Shown: positions 7,962-18,147, counted from the first letter of the stretch. The stretch is 64,000 bases of DNA from Ralstonia pickettii (GCF_016466415.2 NZ_CP066771.1:2232001-2296000), one strand, 5' to 3'. Notes: a model not told the origin generated them from the letters alone. Numbers and translations: made by a program.

Positions 7962-8581
7962 GAAGCGTCACCTTCCTGATCGCTTCGGGGATGTTCATGC
8001 TGGCGCTGGCGACCAGTGCATTGGTGGTGCTACCTTTTTTGCAGCTGCATGAACTGAAGCCTCTCCCGGGACTCAAGCCGTACACCGCAGCAGAACTGCG
8101 TGGGCGTCAGGTCTATATCAGCAACGGCTGCATCTACTGCCATTCGCAGCAACCTCGGGATGCCGCTTTTGCACCCGACGCCAAGCGTGGCTGGGGTCGG
8201 GCGTCGGTGGCGGCAGACTACTACTACGATCACCCGCATCTGCTCGGCACGATGCGCACGGGCCCCGATCTTTTCAACATCGGCGCACGCCAGCCCAGCG
8301 CGGACTGGCACCTCGGACACCTGTACCAGCCGCGGGCCTACGTCGCGCAGAGCATCATGCCGAGCTACCCATATCTGTTCGACGTGAAAGACGCAGCTGA
8401 CCAAGGAGACCGCGTAGTGACGCTGCCTCCGGGCGCAGCCCCGGCCGGCAAGGTTGTCGTCGCGACACCCGATGCGCTTGATCTTGTCGCGTACCTGAAG
8501 TCGCTCGACCATACGTATGCAGCAATTGCCGCGCCGGGTGGTCAAGCCAGCAAGGCTGCCAAGCCTGTCGCTGCCAACTAG
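7958..8581 (+). CDS. ccoO: cbb3-type oxidase subunit II, membrane-anchored monohaem cytochrome c
   Basis: A 207-residue protein with one N-terminal membrane anchor (residues 5-30) and a periplasmic haem c domain. The haem motif is CIYCH at residues 58-62, in the family context GRQVYISNGCIYCHSQQ. Further CcoO hallmarks are YYYDHPHLLG, RTGPDLFNIG and the axial-Met loop QSIMPSYPYLF. It carries electrons to the haem b of subunit I. Its ATG overlaps the ccoN stop (ATGA), a mark of translational coupling. The length is close to other CcoO proteins. The C-terminus ends in an Ala/Lys-rich tail. Confidence 0.92.
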   Translation: MRSVTFLIASGMFMLALATSALVVLPFLQLHELKPLPGLKPYTAAELRGRQVYISNGCIYCHSQQPRDAAFAPDAKRGWGRASVAADYYYDHPHLLGTMRTGPDLFNIGARQPSADWHLGHLYQPRAYVAQSIMPSYPYLFDVKDAADQGDRVVTLPPGAAPAGKVVVATPDALDLVAYLKSLDHTYAAIAAPGGQASKAAKPVAAN

Positions 8582-8599
8582 CCCGGCGGAGCCACGACA

Positions 8600-9208
8600 A
8601 TGCTGAACGACAAGTCCGCCCCCCGGCCAACCCCGCAAGAGGAGCGGGAGCATGCCGAGCCCGGTGAATCCCAGACTCCCATTCCCCTGGGCATCAAGCT
8701 GCTGGTTGCGGCGCTTGTTGTGTGGGGAATCTATTACATCGCGAATTCCCCGATCAACGTCCCTGCCAGTCTTGGGGACAGCCGGACCGTGGCCGATCTT
8801 GAAAAAGGGAAAGCGGGTGGCGGCGGCGCTACTGACGGCGCGGCGCTGTTCGCTTCACGCTGCGCGGCCTGCCATCAGGCGACGGGGCAAGGCTTGCCCG
8901 GGGTGTTCCCCCCGTTGGCCGGCTCGGAATGGGTGCAAGGGCGCCCCGAGACCGTGGCGGCCATTGTGTTGCACGGCATCACTGGCCCGCTGACCGTCAA
9001 GGGCGCCAAGTTCAATGGCGCGATGCCCTCGTTCAGCGACCAGCTCAGCGACGCCGAGATTGCGGCCGTGTTGGGTTATGTGAGGAGCCAGTGGGGCAAC
9101 GCTGCGCCACCCATCCTCGCGCAAGCGGTCACCCAGGTGCGCGATGCGACCAAAGAAAAAACCGCTCCTTATAACGGAGACGACGAACTGGGCAAGCTCA
9201 AGTGGTAA
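8600..9208 (+). CDS. Membrane-anchored monohaem cytochrome c, probable third oxidase subunit
   Basis: A 202-residue protein. A charged cytoplasmic N-terminus precedes one membrane helix (residues 30-48), then a cytochrome c domain with CAACH at 88-92 and a likely axial Met in GAMPSFSDQL. It sits 18 bases after ccoO and takes the place of the usual dihaem CcoP, but only one haem motif is present and the CcoP N-terminal hairpin is not evident. It probably receives electrons from the bc1 complex or a soluble cytochrome and feeds CcoO. No CcoQ is encoded nearby. Confidence 0.82.
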   Translation: MLNDKSAPRPTPQEEREHAEPGESQTPIPLGIKLLVAALVVWGIYYIANSPINVPASLGDSRTVADLEKGKAGGGGATDGAALFASRCAACHQATGQGLPGVFPPLAGSEWVQGRPETVAAIVLHGITGPLTVKGAKFNGAMPSFSDQLSDAEIAAVLGYVRSQWGNAAPPILAQAVTQVRDATKEKTAPYNGDDELGKLKW

Positions 9209-9476
9209 ATGGAAAAGACGAATGATCAGGCTGCGCGTGCCCGGCTCTGCCGATCACTGAGTGCCGCTTAGTCAGGCAGGCATGGCGAGTGCCCGCTGAT
9301 GAATTGGGTAGCTCGCCAGCCAAGAAAGCCCGAGGGAATCTACACGCATGACTTTTTCGTACCTGGGCGCAGATGAGGGATGGCGCATGCAAGCGATCCA
9401 CGAAAGCCCGGGCAGTACACGGCGGCCGTTGATTGGTCGGGATTCTTGCAGTTCGGCAGGCAAATGAAGATAGGGA

Positions 9477-10160
9477 ATGCGTGATTCGCGAGAGGCACAT
9501 GCCGGAAGGCGCCAGCAAGGCCCGGTGTCGAAGGCGCCCGGCCTCTGGGCGGCCGGGGCTGGCTGCCTGGTACTGAGCATCGCCTTCGTCATCGCACTGT
9601 ATTGCTTGACGGCAGGTTTCAAGGTCTGGACCTTGGATGACCGCCGCAGCATGATGTCTGCGGACCGAAGTCTGATTGCACCACCCGTGGAGCTTCGCGA
9701 TGAACGCGGCCGCAGTTTTGTGCCGTGGACCCCAACGTCCCGAGACGAGCATGTCTATCTGGTGGATTTCATCTACACGCGGTGCACCACAGTATGCGCG
9801 GCGCTGGGTTCGGAGTTCTTTCAACTCCAGCAACGTGTGAAAACGGGAGCGCTGGCGGGCCGCGTCGAGCTCCTGTCGGTTTCCATTGATCCCGCTCATG
9901 ACGATGCGCGAAGCCTAGGCGCATATGGCAACCAGCAACATGCCGACCCAGCAATCTGGCGCATCGGCGCTCCGCTGACCACGGAATCAAAGGAAGCGCT
10001 ATTGCGTTCGCTCGATGTGGTTGCCATTCCCGACGGGCTCGGCGGATACGTGCACAACGGCGAGATTCATCTCATCGACGCGCGTGGTGTCGTCCTCGGT
10101 CTTTACGATTACAGCGCGTTCGATGCCGCGTTGACGGCGGCTCAGCAGGTGCTGCGATGA
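9477..10160 (+). CDS. SCO1/SenC-type copper chaperone
   Basis: A 227-residue protein with one membrane helix (about 25-46) and a periplasmic thioredoxin-like domain. The copper-binding motif CTTVC is at 103-107 (FIYTRCTTVC), and the conserved His is probably H193 or H198 in YVHNGEIHLID. SCO proteins deliver copper or reduce thiols during assembly of copper oxidases. Its place 268 bases after the oxidase genes points to insertion of CuB in that enzyme, or handling of oxidative stress. The start is not certain, since no clear ribosome binding site is visible. The next gene overlaps its stop by 4 bases. Confidence 0.85.
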   Translation: MRDSREAHAGRRQQGPVSKAPGLWAAGAGCLVLSIAFVIALYCLTAGFKVWTLDDRRSMMSADRSLIAPPVELRDERGRSFVPWTPTSRDEHVYLVDFIYTRCTTVCAALGSEFFQLQQRVKTGALAGRVELLSVSIDPAHDDARSLGAYGNQQHADPAIWRIGAPLTTESKEALLRSLDVVAIPDGLGGYVHNGEIHLIDARGVVLGLYDYSAFDAALTAAQQVLR

Positions 10161-10801
10161 AGCTCGCCGCCCGGTATTCCGCAACGCAGTTCTCTCTCCA
10201 CCGCACATGGGTCGAGTGGTGCGCCGTCTTCCTGCCTGCCGTGTTATTGCTGGCGCCGATCCGCAACGCCGTCGAATCGTCCATGGCATTGCAGATGCTT
10301 GCTGAGTTTCCTTTCGTAATGGCATCGGGATTTGCAGCGTCACGCATGGTTTCGCGACGCATTGGCGATGGCCGCGCCTTTGAAGCAATCATGCACATGG
10401 GGCTGGTGCCTCTGCTCGGTGCAACTTTGTGCCTCATGTTCTGGATGGTGCCACTGGGACTCGATCTGGCCCGGCTTGATGCCGGCATCGATGCTGCCAA
10501 GCTGGCATCGCTGTTTATTGCGGGCGGCGCTCTGCAGCATGGGCTGCGGCGCGCGCCCGGCGGGGGGCTGGTTTTCTTTGCTGGAAACCTGATCTGGATG
10601 CTCGCCACGGTGGGCTTGCTGTTTCATGACACACCGACCCGTCTGTGCGCCAGTTATCTGATGGACGATCAACGCCTCACCGGAATCGGCTTAGTGGCGT
10701 ACGCCATCGCGGTTGCCATTGGAATCGTCCTGCACCTGCGACGATTGCCTGGATTCGGATTTTCCTTCCTTGCGCAGGATCGGGATACTGACGAGCAATA
10801 G
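10157..10801 (+). CDS. Unknown six-helix membrane protein coupled to the SCO gene
   Basis: A 214-residue protein with about six predicted membrane spans. Examples are WCAVFLPAVLLLAP, FPFVMASGFAAS, MGLVPLLGATLCLMF, LVFFAGNLIWMLATVGLLF and GLVAYAIAVAIGIVLHL. I do not recognise the family. Its ATG overlaps the SCO stop (ATGA), so the two are almost certainly made together. Conserved-looking polar positions include an RNAVESS segment and an HGLRRAPGGG loop. Context suggests an oxidase assembly or copper-handling role, but the sequence itself does not show this. A hairpin lies about 100 bases downstream. Confidence 0.7.
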   Translation: MKLAARYSATQFSLHRTWVEWCAVFLPAVLLLAPIRNAVESSMALQMLAEFPFVMASGFAASRMVSRRIGDGRAFEAIMHMGLVPLLGATLCLMFWMVPLGLDLARLDAGIDAAKLASLFIAGGALQHGLRRAPGGGLVFFAGNLIWMLATVGLLFHDTPTRLCASYLMDDQRLTGIGLVAYAIAVAIGIVLHLRRLPGFGFSFLAQDRDTDEQ

Positions 10802-10904
10802 TGTCGAAGAGACTCAGTGACGCAGCGGTGTTAATTTGCACGGAATCCAGACCCAGGATTTGCGTGCGCTCATAGAACGGCTGATCAGATGGAATAGCAA
10901 TGCC

Positions 10905-10920
10905 CCGCCAGCGATGGCGG
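10905..10920. other. Small hairpin downstream of the oxidase cluster
   Basis: CCGCCA and TGGCGG form a perfect 6-bp stem around GCGA. No T run follows. It may mark the end of the oxidase transcript or be fortuitous. It is 40 bases before the next gene. Confidence 0.35.
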
Positions 10921-10959
10921 ACGCAAAATGAACGAAACTAACCCGAACGAACGATCCGA

Positions 10960-11745
10960 ATGAACATCCTTGGTCGCTGCATTGCAATTGCCATAGCTAC
11001 TTTTGCCTGTGCAATTGCCGGGGGCTATGTACACAAGCTGCTCCCCGCCGAAATCAGTCTTTCAGTGGATGTAATCAGATCGGTTTCCGGTTTGATTGGC
11101 ACTCTTTTTGCCATTGTTTTAGGCCTCCTTGTATCCTCCTCCTACACCACCTTCAACAGCCATCAGGCCGACTTTAATTCACTGATCAATTCAGTCGCCA
11201 ATATCGACCTCTTACTGAAGCAATTTCCTGATGTGTCTGATAAGCCAAGGCTTATGCTGCGGCAGATGGTTGTTCGCTTGCTGCGACGATACTGGCCCCG
11301 TGAGAGCAAGAAGCATGGCGGAGAGGTCAGCTACAGCCATCTGTCCGAAGATGTCGAGACGGTACTGGAGATCAACAGGCTCTCCGAGGCGTTCAGAAAT
11401 ATTACTCGTGACGATCTAAACTCAATCCGGCAATTCTCCAGCAACTTCATTTCCATTCAATCCAATATTGTCAGGAGCCTTTCTAGCCAAGTTCCGACGT
11501 TGCTTCTTGTCATTGTTTTTGGATGGGCCTGTTTGCTGTTCTTTCTTTATGGAAGCCTCAGCAGCGGCAGTGTGCTCGCGTTGTTTTTTCTGCTATTGGG
11601 TGCCATCGCCATCGCGAGCGCCAATTTTCTGATACTGGAATTGACCCATCCGTACCAAGGCATATTCAAGGTGTCTAGCGCGCCATTCGATTTGCTGCTG
11701 GAATCCATGATCGAAGAGAAGGATTCGTCGGGCCCACAGTCATAG
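10960..11745 (+). CDS. DUF4239-like (bestrophin-like) membrane protein
   Basis: A 261-residue protein with membrane helices near 5-25 and 43-62, a soluble helical middle with many charged residues, and a second pair of helices near 180-230. The tail LTHPYQGIFKVSSAPFDLLL is typical of the DUF4239/bestrophin-like family, whose exact role is not established. By eye the gene is clearly richer in A+T than its neighbours, with codons such as ATA, AAT and TTT, suggesting acquisition. The ATG has no obvious ribosome binding site. It stands alone after the oxidase cluster. Confidence 0.72.
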   Translation: MNILGRCIAIAIATFACAIAGGYVHKLLPAEISLSVDVIRSVSGLIGTLFAIVLGLLVSSSYTTFNSHQADFNSLINSVANIDLLLKQFPDVSDKPRLMLRQMVVRLLRRYWPRESKKHGGEVSYSHLSEDVETVLEINRLSEAFRNITRDDLNSIRQFSSNFISIQSNIVRSLSSQVPTLLLVIVFGWACLLFFLYGSLSSGSVLALFFLLLGAIAIASANFLILELTHPYQGIFKVSSAPFDLLLESMIEEKDSSGPQS

Positions 11746-12030
11746 CTGATTGCTGGCGGAAATCAGATTCTGCAGGGCAGCAACGAAGCGCTCTGTTTGC
11801 GCGAGGCCGTTGCCGATGCGCTGCCGAACATCCCACACATCCTTCTCGGCATGGGGCCTGCCTCCGTGTCAGCAGCAAACGCCCATGGCGCGCGCTCTAG
11901 GGTTGCTCCCCGCTACCCAGACTGCAGTACGGCGCTCTTTGGTCTTGGCTGTCGATCTGGTTCGCCACGCCCGGCGTCGCCGGCGAGTCTGATTCGCCCT
12001 TGCTTGTGCCGCAGAGGCCGGAACGGCAGC
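11746..12030. other. Non-coding remainder without recognisable features
   Basis: About 285 bases between the DUF4239 gene and the cupin relic. Frames are short and interrupted, and I see no RNA gene or repeat. It is probably eroded sequence belonging to the same damaged block as the relics that follow. Confidence 0.4.
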
Positions 12031-12396
12031 GAACCGACGCCACCATACTGGTACTGCTGAGGGGATTCACTACCACACTGGTACAGCGCAGGTGTGGACG
12101 ATCCAGGGCTGCTGGAAGTATCACGAGTACCCCGACCAGCCGCAGACGGCGGGCTCCTACCTGTACGAGCCCGCGGCTCGGTGCATACCTTCTACACCCC
12201 CGAAGACAACACCGAAGACACCTTCACTATCGCCTGGATCGAAGGCGCGCAAGTCAGTTTCAACGAGGACGGCACGATCCACTGGCTCAATGACGCGGTC
12301 TCGATCCGATACGCGATCGAGGCCCTCGCGGCGGCACGCGGGATCGGCCCGGTGCCGTACGTCCGCGGCAATGGCGCCGACGTGGTCGGGTCCTGA
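12031..12396 (+). pseudogene. Frameshifted cupin-type dioxygenase relic (2,4'-dihydroxyacetophenone dioxygenase-like)
   Basis: One frame reads GIHYHTGTAQVWTIQGCW and then KYHEYPDQPQTAGSYLYEP, up to about 12172. The sense then passes to another frame: SVHTFYTPEDNTEDTFTIAW, then VSFNEDGTIHWLNDAV. Joined, this is a cupin domain with the metal-binding HYH pair and the later His in SVH, in the order seen in 2,4'-dihydroxyacetophenone dioxygenase-type proteins. A single base change near 12172-12182 would restore the frame. Nothing convincing precedes HHTGTAEG, so the 5' end is also missing. The family is recalled, not searched. Confidence 0.55.
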
Positions 12397-12432
12397 CCAA
12401 GACCACCTCATCGGCCCAGGGATTGGCGCCCG

Positions 12433-12633
12433 TTGGCTTTATCCACGACGGCTCGTCCGGGGCGATCAAGACGCCGTAAGCCCCGGCGGGCATTCCTGGC
12501 ACCTGACATTGTGCGGGCCATGTTAGACGGTGCCCAACCGCCAAGCCTGACCTCGGATACGCTCAAACAGAGCGTCCCGTTGCCCATCGATTGGGCTGCC
12601 CGGCGCGCGCTGCTGGGATTCGCTTCGGCTTAA
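12433..12633 (+). pseudogene. C-terminal relic of a site-specific recombinase (right copy)
   Basis: The frame ends APDIVRAMLDGAQPPSL, TSDTLKQSVPLPIDW, AARRALLGFASA and a stop. This is the typical end of a large recombinase of the serine family: a helix with DIV..ML.G.QP, LT...L, then LP.DW...R..LGF. Nothing of the catalytic or zinc-ribbon domains is present upstream. It matches the left copy at 5540-5660 and lies 187 bases from the 3' end of tRNA-Ser. A short dyad, ACCCC/GGGGT (12636-12651), follows the stop. Confidence 0.55.
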
Positions 12634-12754
12634 CAACCCCGATATTGGGGTGTCCAAACCACCTAACGGTACCGCCGTACTGTCGCGCTGAGAATGGCGC
12701 CCTCAAACCCCTAAAAACTTGGGCCATCTGTACCGCCGAGAACGCGTAAACGAC

Positions 12755-12779
12755 AAAGCCCCGCCAAGGGCGGGGCTTT
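12755..12779 (-). terminator. Rho-independent terminator after tRNA-Ser
   Basis: AAAGCCCCGCC (12755-12765) and GGCGGGGCTTT (12769-12779) form a perfect 11-bp stem with a 3-base loop. On the minus strand the stem ends in TTTGTC. It is 40 bases past the 3' end of the tRNA gene. Confidence 0.8.
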
Positions 12780-12818
12780 GTTCGAACCAGGCCCCGTTTG
12801 ACGGGGGCGCTGGACTTG

Positions 12819-12909
<91 letters not shown>

Positions 12910-12940
12910 GGTAACTGGGTCGCTGAATCGCGAAACCGCG

Positions 12941-12970
12941 ACTATAACAGAATTTTACGGCCCGAATCAA
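12941..12970 (-). promoter_or_regulatory. Probable sigma-70 promoter of tRNA-Ser
   Basis: Reading the minus strand: a -35 element TTGATT and a -10 element TATAGT, 18 bases apart, followed by a G+C-rich stretch (GTCGCGG) as is common at stable-RNA promoters. The expected transcript start is about 25 bases before the mature tRNA 5' end. Confidence 0.65.
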
Positions 12971-12988
12971 GAGGGCCCACACAACCCA

Positions 12989-14362
<1,374 letters not shown>

Positions 14363-14384
14363 TTATCGTACCGGCCCGTGGGGC

Positions 14385-15734
14385 TTATTTGTTGCGGGAG
14401 GATTTGTCGTGCTGGGCATGCCACTGCGCATCCAGCTCGCGCAAGTGCCGCAGTTTCTCGCCGATCTTGCCTTCCAGGCCGCGCGGCGTCGGCACGTACC
14501 AGTTCTGCGGCGGCAAATCGTCGGGGAAGTAGGTTTCGCCAGCGGCGTAGGCCTCGGGCTCGTCATGCGCGTAGCGGTAGGCATGGCCGTAGCCGAGTTC
14601 TTTCATCAGCTTGGTCGGCGCATTGCGCAGGTGCACGGGCACGTTGCGCGACTTGTCCTGGCTGACGAAAGCCCGCGCCGCGTTGTAGGCGTTGTACCCG
14701 GCGTTCGATTTTGGCGCGATGGCCAGGTAGATCACCGCCTGTGCTAGCGCCAGCTCCCCTTCCGGCGAGCCCAGGCGTTCGTACGTTTCCGCTGCGTCGA
14801 GCGTGATGCGGCCGGCGCGCGGGTCGGCCAGGCCGATGTCTTCCCACGCCATGCGCACGATGCGGCGCGCGAGGTAGCGCGGGTCGGCGCCGCCATCGAG
14901 CATGCGGCAGAACCAGTACAGCGCACCGTCCGGATCGGAGCCGCGTACGGACTTGTGCAGCGCGCTGATCTGGTCGTAGAAGGCGTCGCCGCCCTTATCG
15001 AAGCGGCGCAGATTTTCTGACAGCGCAGAGGCCAGAAGCGCCTCGTCGATCACCGGAACGGTATCGCCCTCGGCCTGCGAACGCGCGGCGCGGGTGACGA
15101 TCTCAATGTTGTTGAGCAGCTTGCGGCCATCGCCGTCGGCCGACGCGACGATGGCACCGAGTGCGGCGGGCGTCCACTCCAGCCCGCCCAGCTCTTGGCG
15201 AGCACGTTCGGCAAGCTGCTTCAGCTCGTCGTCCGACAGGCTCTTGAGCACGTACACCGCAGCACGCGAGAGCAATGCGCCGTTCACTTCGAACGAGGGA
15301 TTTTCCGTCGTCGCGCCGATGAAGGTGAACAGCCCGCTTTCCACGTGCGGCAGGAAAGCGTCCTGCTGACTCTTGTTGAAGCGATGGACCTCGTCGACGA
15401 AGACGAGCGTGCGTCGGCCATTGGCGCGAAACTGCTCCGCACGCTCCACGGCCTCGCGGATGTCCTTGACGCCAGACAGCACGGCGGAAAGTGCGATGAA
15501 TTCTGCGTCAAACGCATTGGCCATCAGCCGCGCGAGCGTGGTCTTCCCAACGCCGGGCGGCCCCCAGAGGATCATCGAATGCGGCTCGCCGGAGGCGAAA
15601 GCCACGCGCAGCGGCTTGCCGGGCCCCAGCAGATGCTGCTGGCCGATCACATCGTCGGCGGAATGGGGGCGGAGGCGCTCGGCCAGCGGCATGTGGGCGG
15701 GCGCGTCCGGGAAGAGAGATGCGGAAGCGTTCAT
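14385..15734 (-). CDS. rarA: Replication-associated recombination ATPase RarA (MgsA)
   Basis: A 449-residue AAA+ ATPase related to clamp loaders. It acts at stalled replication forks. Visible motifs are Walker [12 protein letters not shown], Walker [10 protein letters not shown], sensor-type [11 protein letters not shown], and the C-terminal tetramerisation region with [15 protein letters not shown]. The start [12 protein letters not shown] at 15734 fits the family; upstream sequence in the same frame belongs to the transporter on that strand. Its place between the ftsK/lolA side and serS is the usual order in this bacterial group. Confidence 0.95.
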   Translation of the reverse strand: MNASASLFPDAPAHMPLAERLRPHSADDVIGQQHLLGPGKPLRVAFASGEPHSMILWGPPGVGKTTLARLMANAFDAEFIALSAVLSGVKDIREAVERAEQFRANGRRTLVFVDEVHRFNKSQQDAFLPHVESGLFTFIGATTENPSFEVNGALLSRAAVYVLKSLSDDELKQLAERARQELGGLEWTPAALGAIVASADGDGRKLLNNIEIVTRAARSQAEGDTVPVIDEALLASALSENLRRFDKGGDAFYDQISALHKSVRGSDPDGALYWFCRMLDGGADPRYLARRIVRMAWEDIGLADPRAGRITLDAAETYERLGSPEGELALAQAVIYLAIAPKSNAGYNAYNAARAFVSQDKSRNVPVHLRNAPTKLMKELGYGHAYRYAHDEPEAYAAGETYFPDDLPPQNWYVPTPRGLEGKIGEKLRHLRELDAQWHAQHDKSSRNK

Positions 15735-15781
15735 GCAGGGATTGTCGCAGAATCCGCCCGCCGGCCGCTTCCCCGGCAACG

Positions 15782-17086
15782 TCAGGCGGCGCGTACGTCC
15801 AACGCCGACGCCTCTGCGGCCGTCCTGCTCCGGCCGATCGAAAGCACGCAGATCAGCGACAGCGCCGCAAAACCGGCATAGAAGATCGCCATCGGCCACC
15901 ACAGCGGGAAGAAGCGATCTGCCAGCACCGTGGCAAGCAGCGGAGTCAGGCCACCCGCAAAGGCGCCGCACACCTGATACGACAACGAGATCGCCGTGTA
16001 GCGGATGCGTGCCGCGAACATGCCGCTGACAAAGCCCGCGATGATCGCGTAATAGCCGGACTCGGCCAGCGTTGCGATGGCCACGCCTGCAAACACGGTA
16101 TGCGCCTCGCCCATGCGGACCAGCGGCAGCATGATGAACGGCACGACCATCGCGAAGGCCGCGAGGATGACCAGCATGCGGCGCGTTCCGAAACGGTCGG
16201 CCAGCGTGGCCGCACCAAGCTGCACGAAGAACTGCAGCACGGCCACCCAGAACATGCAGTCGAGAATCATCGCGCGATCGAGCTGCAGGTACTGCGTGGC
16301 ATACGAAATCATGAAGATGTTGCTGAAGTACACGCCCGCGATGCCGTACACGTTGGCGCCGATGGCCAGCGCGATCAGCGGCCATGCCTTGAGCGCCTCC
16401 GCCAGCGGCTGCTTCGCCACGTCGCCGGACGCCTGCATCGCCTCGAACGCCGGCGATTCGTTGACCGACATGCGGATGACAAAGCCCACGGCCAGCAGCA
16501 CGGCACTCGCCAGGAAGGGCAAGCGCCAGCCCCACGCCAGGAAGGCCTCCGGCTCGAGCCGGCTGACGGCGGAAAACGCCAGCATCGACAGGATCAGGCC
16601 ACCGGCGCTGCCCAGCTGCGCGAACGACGCGAAGAACGTGCGCCGGCCCTTCGGCGCGTGTTCGCCGGCCAGCAACACCGCACCGCCCCACTCGCCGCCC
16701 ACGGCGATGCCTTGCAGCACGCGCAACGCCACCAGCGCGACCGGCGCAATCCAGCCGGCCTGCGCATAGGTGGGCAGACAGCCGATCAGCACCGTGGCAA
16801 TGGCCATGAGGCTGAGTGTTCCCATCAGCGCCCGTTTGCGGCCGAGCTTGTCGCCGATGCGACCGAACAGCACGCCGCCGATGGGCCTGGCGAGAAACCC
16901 GATGGCAAATGAGCCGAACGAAGCCAGCAGGCCCAGCAAGCGGTTCTCTCCCGGGAAGAACAGCGGCCCGAAGACAAGTGCAGCCGCCGTGGCGTAGCTG
17001 TAGAAGTCGTACCACTCGATCGTGGTGCCGATGAACGATGCCATCGCCGCACGGCGCGGCTGGGCCGTCGATTGCGCTGTTTGCAT
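15782..17086 (-). CDS. MFS transporter, metabolite:H+ symporter (MHS) type
   Basis: A 434-residue, 12-helix transporter. MHS-family marks are [19 protein letters not shown] at the start, the loop [14 protein letters not shown] between helices 2 and 3, and [15 protein letters not shown] in helix 4. Relatives take up organic acids, betaine or aromatic acids with protons. AGGAGA lies 5 bases before the ATG at 17086. It follows the ureohydrolase gene by 31 bases in the same direction, so it probably imports that enzyme's substrate, perhaps a guanidino acid; this is an inference from context. Confidence 0.88.
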   Translation of the reverse strand: MQTAQSTAQPRRAAMASFIGTTIEWYDFYSYATAAALVFGPLFFPGENRLLGLLASFGSFAIGFLARPIGGVLFGRIGDKLGRKRALMGTLSLMAIATVLIGCLPTYAQAGWIAPVALVALRVLQGIAVGGEWGGAVLLAGEHAPKGRRTFFASFAQLGSAGGLILSMLAFSAVSRLEPEAFLAWGWRLPFLASAVLLAVGFVIRMSVNESPAFEAMQASGDVAKQPLAEALKAWPLIALAIGANVYGIAGVYFSNIFMISYATQYLQLDRAMILDCMFWVAVLQFFVQLGAATLADRFGTRRMLVILAAFAMVVPFIMLPLVRMGEAHTVFAGVAIATLAESGYYAIIAGFVSGMFAARIRYTAISLSYQVCGAFAGGLTPLLATVLADRFFPLWWPMAIFYAGFAALSLICVLSIGRSRTAAEASALDVRAA

Positions 17087-17117
17087 GGGTCTCCTCTCCG
17101 TTCTTATAGGTGTCGCA

Positions 17118-18077
17118 TCAGGCTCGGTATTCGACGCCGGGCAGCACACATAGCATCTCGAACGCCAAGTTGGCGCCCAGCAGAGCCGTCGTCCCGAACG
17201 GGTCATACGGCGGAGACACCTCGACCAGATCCGCCCCGACGATGTCGAGGCCGCGTGCGCCGCGCACGATCTCCAGCGCCTGCGGCACGGTCAGGCCGCC
17301 AATTTCCGGCGTACCGGTGCCGGGCGCATAGGCGGGGTCGATACCGTCGATGTCAAAGCTGATGTAGACGGGGCCACCCTGTACGCGAGCGCGCACCTCT
17401 TCCATGAGCGGCGTGAGCGAGCGGTGCCAGCATTCCTCGGCGGTCACCACGCGAAAGCCCTGTTCACGGCACCAGTCGAAATCCTCGGCCGCGTAGCCGG
17501 TACCGCGCAGGCCGATCTGCACGACGCGGCTGCAATCGAGCAGCCCTTCTTCCACAGCGCGGCGAAATGGCGTGCCGTGCGCGATCTTCTCGCCGAACAT
17601 CGTGTCGTTGACGTCGGCATGCGCATCCACGTGGATCAGGCCGATGCGGCCGTACTTGGCATGCATCGCACGCAAGATGGGCAGCGTGACGGTGTGATCA
17701 CCGCCCAGGCCGATCGGCCGGCAGCCGTCGGCAATGATCTCCCGGTAAGCCGCCTCAATGCGCGCGATCGAGTCATGCAGGTTGTATGGGTTGGTCGGCA
17801 CGTCGCCGATGTCGGCCACGCGCAGTGAGTCGAACGGCGCAGCGCGCGTGGCCATGTTGTACGGCCGCAGGAGGACGGATTCTGCGCGGATCTGCCGGGG
17901 CCCGAGCCGCGCCCCGTTGCGGTTGGACGTGCCAAGGTCGAACGGCACGCCGACAAAGCACGCGTCCAACCCGGCGGCAGACGTGGCGGCAGGCAGCCGC
18001 ATCATGGTGGTAATGCCGCCAAAACGCGGCATGGCGTTACCCGAAGCGGGCTGGAAGAGGTTGGCGCGGTCGTTCAT
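17118..18077 (-). CDS. Ureohydrolase: agmatinase / guanidinobutyrase / guanidinopropionase type
   Basis: A 319-residue enzyme of the arginase-agmatinase family, which hydrolyses a guanidino group to urea. The Mn-binding motifs are all present: GGDHTVTLP, IHVDAHADVND and ISFDIDGIDPAYAPGTGTPE. The length and the divergent LysR regulator with a transporter match the guanidino-acid hydrolases (GbuA/GpuA) described in Pseudomonas better than biosynthetic agmatinase. The start at 18077 (MNDRANLFQPASG) fits the family length; no strong ribosome binding site is visible, and an in-frame upstream ATG exists. The exact substrate is not decided by the sequence. Confidence 0.87.
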   Translation of the reverse strand: MNDRANLFQPASGNAMPRFGGITTMMRLPAATSAAGLDACFVGVPFDLGTSNRNGARLGPRQIRAESVLLRPYNMATRAAPFDSLRVADIGDVPTNPYNLHDSIARIEAAYREIIADGCRPIGLGGDHTVTLPILRAMHAKYGRIGLIHVDAHADVNDTMFGEKIAHGTPFRRAVEEGLLDCSRVVQIGLRGTGYAAEDFDWCREQGFRVVTAEECWHRSLTPLMEEVRARVQGGPVYISFDIDGIDPAYAPGTGTPEIGGLTVPQALEIVRGARGLDIVGADLVEVSPPYDPFGTTALLGANLAFEMLCVLPGVEYRA

Positions 18078-18092
18078 GGCAGTCGCATGGTC

Positions 18093-18112
18093 ACATCGTC
18101 CCGAAACGATGT
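18093..18112. promoter_or_regulatory. Inverted repeat ACATCGT-N6-ACGATGT
   Basis: A perfect 7-bp dyad 16 bases before the ureohydrolase start. Its ACATCG half is shared with the larger palindrome at 18181-18200, so both may be bound by the same regulator. Confidence 0.45.
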
Positions 18113-18147
18113 AAGTAGTGTCAATACACTGCATTCTTGCCGATGGA

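Noticed and set aside
9198-9899. A 233-codon minus-strand frame over the cytochrome-SCO gap
   Set aside because: Half of it is antisense to the SCO gene, and the remainder has no family features or ribosome binding site.
14385-17015. A single 876-codon gene joining a transporter-like region and RarA
   Set aside because: RarA has a proper start at 15734, and the upstream part of the frame is out of frame with the MHS transporter that clearly uses that DNA.
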